Shown: positions 23,527 to 33,835 of the stretch, one piece after another
Position numbering within the stretch: position 1 is the first letter of the stretch
Layout of the letters: the number at the start of each line of letters is the position of its first letter
Assembly: GCA_023374045.1 (NCBI GenBank)
Contig: CM041776.1
Coordinates: 47,560,171 to 47,624,170, forward strand
Reading direction: 5' to 3'
Length of the DNA: 64,000 nucleotides
Origin: Limonium bicolor
Taxonomy: Eukaryota > Streptophyta > Magnoliopsida > Caryophyllales > Plumbaginaceae
Translations under genes and position numbers: made by a program
Notes under the pieces: model-generated
Databases searched by the model: none
Seen by the model: only the letters and a program-made list of their open reading frames with translations
What the model was told of the DNA's origin: nothing

Positions 23527-24263
23527 CTAATATTGTCTAAAGGTTAGGTTTAATCTTCCTGGTCTCATATGCGTCGCATTGATTACTGCTGACGGTGCTG
23601 TATTCAGCTTGATTCTCAATCCCATGGTATAACATCCTTGATTCTCCTCCCAAAATTAATACATCACCTGACTTAAGTATTATCTTATCTGCACGGTCCG
23701 CACGCTTCTGCTCGCCGTATAAAAACTCCGCATCATCTCCAATGGACCAAGACACTACGGGTATCCCTCTTTCGAGAGACTCCGTTGTCTCGTCCTTATC
23801 CTGGTGTAGTCCCAGTTTCCCATCTTTTCGTAGAAGTTTACAATGCAAATGTCTGGCTGGATGTCTGGAATCGGTTCAGCTTCAACTGCTGAGCGATTTC
23901 CATGACTTGTGTAATAACTGGATGGAACTCTTCGGGTATTCCCGGTGGTGAGACTCCATCTTGCTCCCTTGTGGTTTGGTAATTCTTGGCATACGGATTC
24001 CAATCCTTGCCCAAGCTCATCATCTTTAATTTCATCCTTGCTCCCCCTGGGTACTCCGGTGTGTAAAAACTCCCGGTCCCATTCCTAGTTGTTGATTGCA
24101 CCTCCTGATGATGGCTATTTGTGCGTCGGGTGTCAGGTATCCCCTTAATAAAATCATACCTGGGCGGATAACCTGACATTGTTCGGTTGGAAAGTGTGTG
24201 GTTTCGATGTCGGTGTGCTCCGGGTTAGATGTAGATGGTATAGGGTAGCAAATGTTGAATCTC
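23527..24263 (-). pseudogene. AlkB/ALKBH1-type 2-oxoglutarate dioxygenase exon of element C
   Basis: A captured Fe(II)/2-oxoglutarate oxygenase of the AlkB family; relatives remove methyl groups from nucleic acids. Readable parts in order: QCQVIRPGMILL, YLTPDAQIAIIRRC, FYTPEYPGGARMKLKMMSLG, DICIVNFY (2OG-binding N-x-Y), KLGLHQDKDE with iron ligands H (23804-23806) and D two residues on, IPVVSWSIGDDAEFLYG, SGDVLILGGESRMLYHGI with distal iron His (23624-23626), and RPGRLNLTFRQY with the 2OG-binding Arg. The stop is at 23527-23529. Exon length of 737 bases fits about 245 residues, the size of a whole AlkB domain. It lies between the gag zinc knuckles and the protease. At least three one-base shifts break the frame here. 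Every catalytic residue expected for AlkB is present, so the domain was probably active until recently, or the breaks are sequence errors. Function in the element is inferred. Confidence 0.92.
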
Positions 24264-24394
24264 CTAAAGTGGTAGTAGGTTATATCTTACTTAGGTTCTA
24301 TCTCATCTTATTTCACTTAACTCATATATTTCACCAAACATGCATGATAATGCGGTAAGCAGGTAGTTTTATTACTAAATGGTTATAGTGGTAC
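24264..24394 (-). other. Intron 3 of C gag-AlkB (131 bp)
   Basis: Donor CCAG|GTACCACT, acceptor ACTTTAG|GAG, with a conserved TTACCGCAT...CATGCATG block inside. D has an equivalent 148 bp intron (44779-44926) with donor CCAG|GTACCGC and acceptor CCTTAG|GAAC. Confidence 0.75.
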
Positions 24395-24730
24395 CTGGCC
24401 TCGATGAGGGCTCAGGCTCATCATCCCGATCCACCATGTGTAGAGTGGGCCCCGTCTGGGTCGCCGTGGGTTTTTTCCGCCGGCTGCTGCACTTTCCTCT
24501 GACCGTCAGATCCAGCTCCCTGATCGGTCTTGCCCTTGCCCCTGGTGTCGGGCCTATAGGCTCTGCTAGCAGGGTTCCGGTAACACTCGTATGCCGGTGC
24601 CCATACACTCCGCAGAAGTTGCACTCCACCTTATTTCCCTTACAGTCGAGCCCGGGGTGGTCCTTGTGACACCATCTACAGATGAAGCGTCGCTGGTAGC
24701 CACCACCGGCTCCTCTCTCAGTCTCAGATC
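24395..24730 (-). CDS. gag: gag of C, exon 3: tandem zinc knuckles
   Basis: The nucleocapsid part of Gag, which binds the element RNA. Two CCHC-type fingers stand back to back: CRWCHKDHPGLDC (C-x2-C-x4-H-x4-C) and CNFCGVYGHRYEC (C-x2-C-x4-H-x4-C), joined by KGNKVE. A basic, low-complexity tail follows and ends SSRPG at the intron 3 donor. The exon is 336 bases, a multiple of three, with both flanking introns in phase 1. Apparent stops arise from one or two indels after the second finger. D (342 bases) and the decayed E copy have the same pair of fingers. Confidence 0.85.
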
Positions 24731-24812
24731 CTGATGATTCACATTGTCAATTCTCATATCTCAAACGGTTACTAATTTATTTCTTAACTCATTCAATATT
24801 AATTTTTCTCAC
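24731..24812 (-). other. Intron 2 of C gag (82 bp)
   Basis: Donor AAAGG|GTGAGAAAAATT and acceptor AATCATCAG|GATC; AT-rich throughout. D has an 82 bp intron at the same place (45269-45350). Confidence 0.75.
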
Positions 24813-25064
24813 CCTTTGGCGCCTTAGAGCGCAGTGGTGTAGCTGCAATCGCGTAAGTCAGCTTCAATGGCTCTTCCGAAGCCTTCTCCTTTTCCTCCTT
24901 CCCCTTCGGGTTCTGGTTCTTCTGGGCCTGAGGCTGGTACTTTTGTTTCTTGTACCCTCCTTGCCCTTGACTCTCTGAGCTCTTCCCAGCACTCTTCCTC
25001 TTGCATTCTCCTCGTCCCTCAGCTGGACGGTAATCTCAACCTTAGCAGCGGCATGATAGCACTC
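24813..25064 (-). CDS. gag: gag of C, exon 2: basic linker
   Basis: Starts ECYHAAAKVEITVQLRDEEN, the last capsid helix of Gag, then a lysine/glutamine-rich linker (YKKQKYQPQAQKNQNPKG) and a conserved EEPLKLTYA segment leading to the intron 2 donor. A missing base near EENA shifts the frame once; compare D exon 2, which reads through. It connects capsid to the zinc knuckles. Confidence 0.8.
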
Positions 25065-25150
25065 CTGCTTTTCCATGGTATTAGTCATACTTATTCATCA
25101 TAACCTAAATCTTATTCACCACTTACTCAATTCTCAATCATTCTTATTAC
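25065..25150 (-). other. Intron 1 of C gag (86 bp)
   Basis: Donor CTTGCAG|GTAATAAG and acceptor GAAAAGCAG|GAGTGC. D shares exon borders CTTGCAG| and |GAGTGCTATC around a diverged 104 bp intron (45609-45712). Phase 0. Confidence 0.8.
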
Positions 25151-25791
25151 CTGCAAGGTAGTGTAACTCGTCGGCCCATGCCGTAGCGGAGTCGATGGCT
25201 AAGCCCGCCATAGAAGCGGTCCACCAAGATCTGGTCAGAATACCCTAGACCTGGCAGAAGACGGAGCAAGGCAGTGAACTCTGAGTAATACTCGTCCACT
25301 GTCATCTTGTCCGACTGCTTAAGCGCATCCAACTGCAAGCGCTTCTTCGTCTGGACATGGGCGGGGTAGTACTTTGCCCGTAGCAAGGCGGTGTACTGCT
25401 CCCAGCCGAACTCTGGGTTGGCCACATGCTCGGCCCTCACCAGCTTCCACCAATCGCCCGCCGCCCCCTTCAGGTAGAAAGCAGCTAAGCGCACCTTGAT
25501 CCCAGCAGGGACATCAAGGGTCTCGAAAGCGGTCTCCAGCTCGGAGATGTACGCCTCAAGCTTGGCGGGATCGGTCTCCCCCTTGAAGTGAGCGGGTCGA
25601 AGATCTGACAGACTCTTCACCCAGTTTGGTTCCCTAGGTTGTGGCGGTGGAGGTGGTGCACCCACACCAGGCTGATAGCCCATGTGCCCTAAAGCGGCAG
25701 CTACGATCTCTGCGATCGTCTGCCCTCCAGGTATCCCTGGAATATCCTCACCCCGGCCGCGACCTCGGCCTCCTCTAGGGCGTCCTGCCAT
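25151..25791 (-). CDS. gag: gag of C, exon 1: capsid
   Basis: Starts at MAGRPRGGRGRGRG, chosen because D's gag begins MSGRPRGRGRGRG; an upstream in-frame Met at 25803 is possible. An arginine/glycine-rich N-terminus precedes a proline run (GAPPPPPQPREPNWVKSLSD). The retrotransposon gag domain follows: LEAYISELETAFETLDV, AAFYLKGAAGDWWKLV, FGWEQYTALLRAKYYP, DKMTVDEYYSEFTALLRLLP and VDRFYGGLSHRLRYGMG. It builds the particle shell. A single missing base after GMG shifts the last residues before the intron 1 donor. Confidence 0.93.
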
Positions 25792-25991
25792 CTGAACAAG
25801 CATAACTTACATTAGATTCACATTCACCATTGTTTGGTTAGTAAATTTATAACGTCCGTAGACGGTAAAGACAATCCACACTTATTAGTGGTCATCTGAC
25901 TCTACTCACTCTAACTTCTCACACCCTTAACCCAAACTTACTCCTTAACTTATATCCTAACTCGGTGGTTACTTATATCCGGTATTTCTTG
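25792..25991 (-). other. Leader between PBS and gag of C
   Basis: About 200 AT-rich bases without a reading frame. This would be the packaging-signal region in a typical Ty3 element; no specific motif is visible. Confidence 0.5.
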
Positions 25992-26024
25992 ATCAGAGCG
26001 TAACTACGCTCTGATACCACTTTT
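25992..26024 (-). other. Primer binding site and hairpin of element C
   Basis: Minus strand: LTR end, AAAAAG, TGGTATCAGAGC (iMet-type PBS), then GTAGTTACGCTCTGATC. ATCAGAGCG pairs with CGCTCTGAT around the loop TAGTTA. Confidence 0.88.
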
Positions 26025-29000
26025 TGTAACACCCCATCCAAAGCCTATCGTGGTTATCGCAATCTGAAACTTAATCGAAAACGTCGCAGCGGAAATAAAC
26101 AACACTTGGACCTTGCCACGGTCTGATCGTTAGAACATACCGGCTTAATATATACAATACTTAACCAAAATATTATCCAGCTCAAAACATTAACATCCAC
26201 AATCCCACGACCACCGAGTACTAGTATCTCAATCATAATCTCAAACTTACACATTTTAATATGAACAGTCGGGTGCACAGGCGCAACCCGAACTCAAAAT
26301 AAAAGTCCCCACCTAAGTCTAACCGCTCCTACTCTCGTAGTGCGTCCTCATGGGCCTCTTACCTGCAAGTGTAAAAATAGCCCCCGAGGGGGTCAGCACG
26401 TGCTGGTACACCCTCTCATGGCCCCAAGCTAACGGGGCTACGACGACTAATTGTCGATAGCATGGAATTGATTACATACACAAACATAATATGAAGTGCA
26501 ATAACAATAACCACAGATGAACATATATAGTTCACAAGCAATGAACGACTCAAGCGTTCCCTTATCAAGTGGGTTAGTAACCCCCTCCTTAGTCCTCATT
26601 TCCTTAATCTCAGTTCCTTACCTTACCTTAATCTTAATCTCAATCTCAAACTAATTAATCTCAGTATACAAAACTTTCCTGGAAGGGATTGGTGTAGCTT
26701 AATTCGAACCTGGGATTTAGGTGATCCCACCGCCATCTTAATGCCACCTACTCTGGACGGGGTCCAGCGTAGCTGAGCCGGCAACCGGCCCTAGGCTACA
26801 AGTCCGAAGACAAGTCCTTAAGCGGAGGGCGGATCTGATTCAGATACCGTCCCCCTTTCTACTTAGCATGCATGACCGGAGATCGGTCCCGGGTTCCTCA
26901 CTCAAGTTCCAGTTAGTAGACATCTTAAACACCATGTGCTAGCTAAGCCTAACGGGCATTAACCAACAGCCATCAACTTAACTCTTATTCTTAACTCAGT
27001 ATGTACTAAACTTAGTTAGTAACAATCTCAAATCTCGCGGGTTAGTGTAAATATAACACAATCACAACGAGAACAATATAACCGGTTGCATGCTTTATCT
27101 TGTTTTAGTCATTGCAAATAAACAGATAGCACACAAGCCGAGGGACACCTCGTTAGCAAGCAGGTCACGAAAAGGATTGTACCGTTCACCGTCGATCGTT
27201 GTTTGACTAATCTTCTTCGGGGTCCCAACTCACAAACCTAAAACATTCATTCATTTTTAGGTTATTAGTTATTTGCACCTTACTTAACTCACTTAGTCCC
27301 TAAGGACTTCCATTCACTAACCTCCCAAGTCTTTATCACTTAATCTTACAAACTTAACTTGAACATTAAAACTTATACTTAATCTTAACTTAATTCCTCA
27401 AGTTAGGGTCCCAATCATTACTACCCTACCAAGGCATACCTCATTACCCATTACCATTTTAGAAATTAAATTTTCTTTTTTTTTTTTAGTTTAGGCTCGA
27501 CCGGACTTACCGACCGGACTTGCCAAGTCCGGTCCATTCCAGTACCTTTACCGTTGGAAAATTCACTCCGACCGGACTTACATGTCCGGTCCTATGTCCG
27601 GTCGATTCCAGAGACTTATAATCGTACTAAATTCATGCCGACCGGACTTGACAAGTCCGGTCCCATGTCCGGTCCATTCCAGAAACATTTCCCCTCTCAC
27701 AAAAACAAGCCCGACCGGACTTGCAAGTCCGGTCCCCCAAGTCCGGTCGATTCCAGAAACATTTCCCGGTAGTGTAACAGAGCCCGACCGACCTTGCAAG
27801 TCCGGTCCTAAGGCCGGTCGGCTCTAAAAACTTGTTTCTAAATTCCTTTCAACTCCAAACTTCTCCTCATATATCCTAATATGTTATAACCTCATTTGGG
27901 CACCTCAAATACACCTTAAGCCCTCCTTAAAATACCTTAATTCATCCACCAAAATCCATCTTAGTCATTATGCATTTTCCTTGTAATAATGCTAACACTT
28001 GTAATGTTTTCCTCTAGGTTTCTTGTGGTGGTTCATACCTAATGTAACCACTATGCCAAATGTCCTCTTCACCACTATTACATCATCTCCCAAGCATCTC
28101 TCGTTATCTAAACTCCTTTAGCATTCACTTAAAGTTCCTTAACAAGTTCAAACTTCCATTACCATCACATTATTTCCTTCCTAGTTGTGCACCAACATTT
28201 GCCTAAGTCCTAAATATTCCTATACACTCTCTTGATTTCTAAATCCTTCCTAGTAATGCCTCAGTCATTATGAGTCCTTAGAACACCTTATTCTCACCCT
28301 TTTTCATCAAGACAACCCATAGAACACTCTAGTACTTTCTTAATCATTAAATCCCTTAGGATATCTTAACACCTAAACTTCCTTTAAATTTCGCCATGGG
28401 TTCTCTAGTATATAATACTTCCTAACACATGGTTTTCTCCATCAAACAACCAATACCACACAAATTCTCATCACAACACTTAACACCCAATTTACACTAA
28501 AACTTCACCACATCATCATATAATGCTTAAACTTAAAATGCTTGGCACTTAGGCCCTTAAATGACAATAATCTTAACCACTGAATTTCCACATATATATG
28601 CCTTCAAACCTGCGAATACACCAACAAGGCTCCCATTGAAATAAAATGCTTCTGGTACTTCACCTTTTATATTCTTAAACTATCTCTCCTTCTCATTTGC
28701 TCCTTAGTCACAAGTTCACAAGTATAGACATTGTTTCTCCTAGGTTTAATAGCACCTTCCACATATAACTAAACACTAAACTCATCATATACCCACATCT
28801 CATTCCCTTAAACAACAAGACACCTTAAGGTAAGTAATTTACCTTGTTTTCTCACAAGCTTTAAAACTTTTCTCCTTAGGTTTTCTTTGTTCAATCTCGG
28901 TCACCAATGTGATTCTCCTTGCCAATGTTCTAACCAATATCCAATGACCTCCAATGAGTACTAGATAACACATCAACCCTAAGGAACAAACCCTAGGTTT

Positions 29001-30154
29001 AAAAATATGTGTTTAAGGTATTAATGTGATTGTTTTACCCTTGGTTTCTCAAGACACCTTGGATGTGAAGCAAGAAGGACCTCCTCTCTCCCCTTTGAAG
29101 AGTAGAAACAAGCTAGAACAAGGCATAAACATGGAGTCCCATGAGTATATATTTCGGTTATGTGAAGAAAATGGTGAAACCTAGATTTTCTTACACTTTC
29201 TTTACCTTAAGAGAATGGAGATGTCAATGGAGTCTCCAAACTTGAATTTCCTCCTCTAATGGTGGTTTGACTTGGCACCAAAAGAAGCTCTTGATGTTTT
29301 GAAAAGATAGGAAGGAGGAGCTTGAGCTAACTAAGAGGAATATGTATTTTGTTTTGGATTTGGAGCTTAAATGAGCAAGTGGTTTGCAAGAGAAGGTGGA
29401 GCTTTCATGGAGGTGGCTCTAACGTGAATGGAGAAGAGAAAGAGAGCAAGAAATCGTGGGCAACAAGGGAAATGAAGAAGTGAGGAGAGAGGTAAGCTAA
29501 AGTGATATTTATCTTAAAAAGGTGAATATGTTTTTATGCTTTATAACTTACTTATTTGCTTTTCTCTCTTAACTTAGTTAGATAAGTGTGGTGAGTCACA
29601 CTTAAAGAAACCGGCCGCCCCCTTAGTGAATGAGGGTAGTTTAGTCTTTGTTGACCAAATGTCTCACTTATATAGACTTATGTTATAAACTAGCTTAATA
29701 AATTCACTATTCATCAAAAACAAGGCACATTGTTGTGAAATTTTTGATTCCCATTGATATAGACCTCCAAATGTGATACTATATAGTACACATATTAATT
29801 AAAGAGTAATGATGGACATTTAGCCATTCAAAACTCATTTACAAGACAATTTTTCAAAAACGTGCTTTAAGACTCCTTAAGCACATTTGTGTTTTAACTT
29901 GTTTTCAAGCTTGGTTTTCTTTGGTAATTGATTTAAAATGACCATTAGGATATTACTAAGGTCTTGGAACAATATTTGGGTACTCTCCCATATCTCTCCA
30001 AGCTTAGAGCACGTTTTTGCTTAAAACTGCTCTTTGGTGTTTCCTTATATTTTCTTTGATTAGAAATGTTTCTTAATGTTTCTAAGGCATTATTTAGCCT
30101 TCTTATATATCTTAGTTTATCATTTAACACCATATCTAAGTTTGGGGTATTTCA
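26025..30154 (-). repeat. 5' LTR of element C (4130 bp)
   Basis: Direct repeat of 15545-19683. The double-hairpin block is at 26379-26409, the inverted-repeat array at 27495-27830 and the donor-like AAG|GTAAAAC site at about 29038 on the minus strand. Confidence 0.92.
27495..27830. repeat. LTR inverted-repeat array of C, second copy
   Basis: The same GACCGGACTTG / CAAGTCCGGTC units as 17028-17365. Units here are a little more regular because the left copy has lost some bases. Confidence 0.88.
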
Positions 30155-31447
30155 GATGTGGATGGGAAAATGTATCCTAGGATAGCGGGGGAATTTCCTA
30201 AATTACTTAACCATATTTATAACCATGTCTCAATTATTTATTGCCTATTGAGTTAATAATTGTCAGTTACGAACTCTTAATAAAAGCCTTAATATTTTCC
30301 TGCTCAGTCCGGAGTGTAAATACTAAGATTAATTCCTTTGTGGTACCTAGACTATCTCAAAATCATATGTTGATAATTCCAAATAAATGCAGTCGTTTGT
30401 CGCGCAAAGCATTTAGCAATATTAGTTGAAATGAATTAAAACAAGTTAAATGAGAGAAACAGGTGATAAATATTAATTTACGTAATATTAGAAATCAAAC
30501 CCCATCCTAGGATACAAAAGAAAATTACTCAGACATTAACGGAGATAAGAAGATTACACAGATAGATTTTGACATTAATTCAGAGGAAGAACTGGTCTGT
30601 TCTCGCTCTCACTGCTGCTCTTCTATTTCTTTTGTTACTGCGTGAGTGTGGAATGATGTGGTGATACGGGAGGAAATATAAGTGGAAGGGAATGGATGAG
30701 TGTGGTGAGCGAATTCTTCAGACTCCCGTCGTGCGTGGTATCTTTTTGCAGTAATGGTGTTGGGTTTATATAGAGAATTGAGGAGGCAAATCCGTAAGTA
30801 TTAATCGATTGCAGTTGATTGCAGTCTGAGTGCTTCATTTATTGCAGAGGGGACAGAGAGCTGGAGTGATTTAAGGTAGGCGGTGCGGCGGAGAGTAGAT
30901 GGATAACAGAATCCATTTGCAGAACGACGCGAGGAAGAAGGAGACAGGCGCGTCTCAGATCTGGAATTTTTACACGCGTCCGCGTGGTGTCCTCCTGAAC
31001 AACCGCCTCATATACACGCGGTTGCTTACTTCTCCCTCACGTCCGCCTGCTGGTCCGCCTGGCTAACAGGCGGTTGCTTGTGTGAGTCCGCTCGTGTTGG
31101 TGGCCGCCTGTACGTCCGCCTGGCTAACAGGCGGTTGCTTGGGTGAGTCGTCCGCGCCTAATATAGGCGTTTGCCCATGCATTGACCTATTTTCCTTCCA
31201 ACTTTGACCGGCTCTAGATTCTTCGTTTGGCTCCGTTTTTCGAGCCGTCTGCGCCTATGCGTTCGTCTCTTCGTGTACTTTCGTCCTAGCTTGGCTTTTC
31301 CTCATGTTTAAAAACCAATAAATTTGTGATATAATCAATAAAACATAAACTAGAGGAAAAACATACGATAAGTGAGAAATGAGCAAAAAAGTGCTGATAT
31401 AATACATGAAATACACCCATAAAACATGCTCATTTAGACACTTATCA
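30155..31447 (-). repeat. 3' LTR of T2, inner piece
   Basis: Continues the LTR interrupted by C. It matches 36187-36319 and 50433-51535 and ends in CACTTATCA at 31447. Confidence 0.88.
30980..31165. repeat. CCGCC/GGCGG hairpin array in T2 LTR
   Basis: Several GTCCGCC-type and GGCGG half-sites, including two GTCCGCCTGGCTAACAGGCGG hairpins. The other T2 LTR (51130-51260) has only one full hairpin, so the array changed length between copies. Confidence 0.8.
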
Positions 31448-32600
31448 CACCCCCCACTTACCTTTTTGCTTGTCCTCAAGCAAAACCATGTACCCAAACA
31501 AGTAGGGAATGCTCAATATTAACAAATACTATTATGAAGGGTAGGATAAAGAAGTCAATAGTACATGATCTTAAACTTTTTAGAGGAGTGTGATCCATCA
31601 CCTACTGGTGGCATAGGTGTACTCAGGGTAAAAATAAAAATTAGAGTTTCGGGGTATGATCCAAGGTACTTCAATGCTTCTTGGTTAAGGTGACTTTGAG
31701 AACTTTTACCATGGCCAACTTCTCTCAAGAATGGGCATTGAGGAGAAAACAAAAGGAAAAATAGATTTATGCATTCGTTTCACTTTTGCATAAGAGATGA
31801 GAAAAATATAGGCATCACGCCTTTGTATTTAAGAACACTCAACTCTCTTTGTTGGTTACCAATGGTGTCTCGCAAGTCCCTTATTTATTCTATATGTTTC
31901 TTTCTTTTTTACAGAGAAGCACCCCTTAGCAATCCCTAAAAGAAGACAGAAGAACCCCTGAGTAATAAAAATTCATCCATTTCAGATCATTTGGTCACAC
32001 CGCATAAAAATGCTCCTCAAAAGTAATCAAAATTTAAAATTTTTGTACATTTTTGTACCATTTATCCCACAATTCATAACAATATTATTCTTAAAGAGAA
32101 CAACCCACATAAAAAAGGTCCACGATATTGAATTTGAACAAACGCAAGATAAGCAGAGAGATTAAGCATTTTAGCATAAAATGTCACCGAAAAGGGCACA
32201 CTCCCCCACACTTAAATTGAACAACGTCCTCGTTGTTCACCAGAAAAACAAGGGAAAGCCTCAGAGGCCTTTTCGGTAAGTAGATAAAATAGAGAGAACA
32301 CGAAGCTCACAAATATTCATTTAAGCATATAAATTATCCTCTGCATATTTTATTTAAATAAAAGCATAATTTAAAGAAACTAGTACTCCCCTGAATTTTT
32401 TTGCTAGCGTGTATTGGACTTCCCCCCCACACTTGAGCTTCAGTCTCAAGTAGCGTAGCTTGGTTGCGGTGTAGACATGAAATTGCACCTGCATAAGACA
32501 CTAGAAGCACCATACTATAAACGAGGTTAAAATTAGCAAAAATAAAATTAAAGGAACCTGAAAATTAAAACAGCATAAAAGCATATAAAGATAAGTTCGT
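31448..32600 (-). other. T2 interior, 3' side: PPT and non-coding stretch
   Basis: The minus strand reads AAGTGGGGGGTG directly before the 3' LTR, an Athila-type PPT. Two more G-rich copies occur near 32200 (AAGTGTGGGGGAGTG) and 32425 (AAGTGTGGGGGGG). RT, integrase and the env-like region of full Athila elements are absent. Confidence 0.75.
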
Positions 32601-33835
32601 CCGGGTTGCCTCCCGGAAAGCTGCCCTTCTTTAACGTCTTTAGCTAGACGCTTTTCGTTAGATCGATCATGGGGGGTGGTTATGAGGAGGAGATCCAAAG
32701 CATGACTCGATGGTTTTTTTGAGAGTCCACCTGGATGCATGTTTTCTTTTCTTATCCCGCTCTTCGTCCGGGATTGATGGTGGTATCTCTGTAATAGACA
32801 TGCCGTCTGGAAGGGTGATAAACAGAAGTGGGGATGATGGTGATTGAGTGTCCCGCACAATTTGAGATCCTTAGATTGTTATCTGGAGATCTTCCTGATG
32901 CAAACTCCAGTTTTTCGTTATAAGCTTGAAGGGTGATCGTCCCCTGGGCTACCCAAATGTGCACATCGGCTGTGGCAAGGAATGGTCGTCCAAGGATGAG
33001 AGGTGTAGTGGGTTCTCTTCGATGTGTCTAGAATGACAAATCGCATGGGAAGTATAAGTGCTCCACTTTGATGATAACATCCTCCACCACTCCGCTTGGG
33101 TATGTTACCGAACCATCTGCCAGTTGCAGGGTCATCTTAGTCTTTTTTCATCTCTCCAATTCCTAGCTTTTGAAAGTGAGAGGGCATCAAATTAATGGAA
33201 GCACCTAGATCGCATAGGGAGTATGGAAATGAGGTGCTACCAATTGTGACTGGAATAGTGAAGCTGCCCGGATCATTGCATTTGGAAGGTAGGGTTTTTG
33301 TAGAGTAGCTGAGCAAGCTACATTGAGAGGTACCGTACCGACTTCGGCCAATTTAGTTTTGTTGGATATGAGGTGTTTGAGGAATTTGGCGTAGTTTTGG
33401 CATTTTGGCAATGAGGTCTACAAACTGTATGTTGACGTTTAGTTGCTTCAGCATTGCCAGAAACTTACCATATTCATTATCCAATTTCTGCTTCTGGAGT
33501 CGGTGGGGGAATGGTATAGGCTTCTTGGATCGTGGGAGGTTTTTGAGTGATGAATGTGAGCGCTTGGAGATGTCTTTTTTGGATTGCCTTAACCTTTTTC
33601 TTCACTATCCTCTTTGGATTCTTCTGATTGTTGCGGGACGTGAATCTCGTCGGTTTTCTTACCGCTTCTCAAGGTTATCGCCTTAACCTCTTCTCCTTCT
33701 TCTTCAAATTCGAGCTTCTCATGTTCATAACCGGCTACCAAGTTCTCAAGGTAGGTATTCTCAGATTGAATGCGATTTTATAGACTTTGGCGGTGCTTTC
33801 GAGTTCAGCTACATTCCTTTTGGAAGTCTCAATTG
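32601..33835 (-). pseudogene. T2 aspartic protease and gag-protease linker
   Basis: In several shifted frames one can follow EVKAITLRSGKKT (a motif typical of Athila-type polyproteins, about 33650-33690), then the protease with FPYSLCDLGASINLMPSHF (DLGAS in place of the usual DTGAS or DSGAS, about 33175-33230) and LADGSVTYPSG-like sequence. It ends near 32640 with no RT after it. It would mature Gag. Frames are broken by indels, and the DLGAS variant is usual in Athila/SIRE-like plant elements as far as I know. This is the last coding part of T2. Confidence 0.75.

Larger units (their letters stand above)
15545..30154 (-). mobile_element. Element C: Tekay/Del-like chromovirus carrying AlkB, minus strand
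   Basis: LTRs at 15545-19683 and 26025-30154 differ mainly by small indels. Interior on the minus strand: PBS, gag exons 1-3, AlkB exon, then protease, RT, RNase H, integrase and chromodomain, then the PPT. Flanking bases (ATGAG on the left, GATGT on the right) are not a perfect duplication. The uninterrupted site in the other T2 LTR (about 36190) confirms the insertion point. Coding regions are full length but broken by single-base shifts. Confidence 0.9.

Noticed and set aside
32501..32964. Several overlapping minus-strand ORFs at the end of T2 coding
   Set aside because: They are frame fragments of the decayed protease region, not separate genes.
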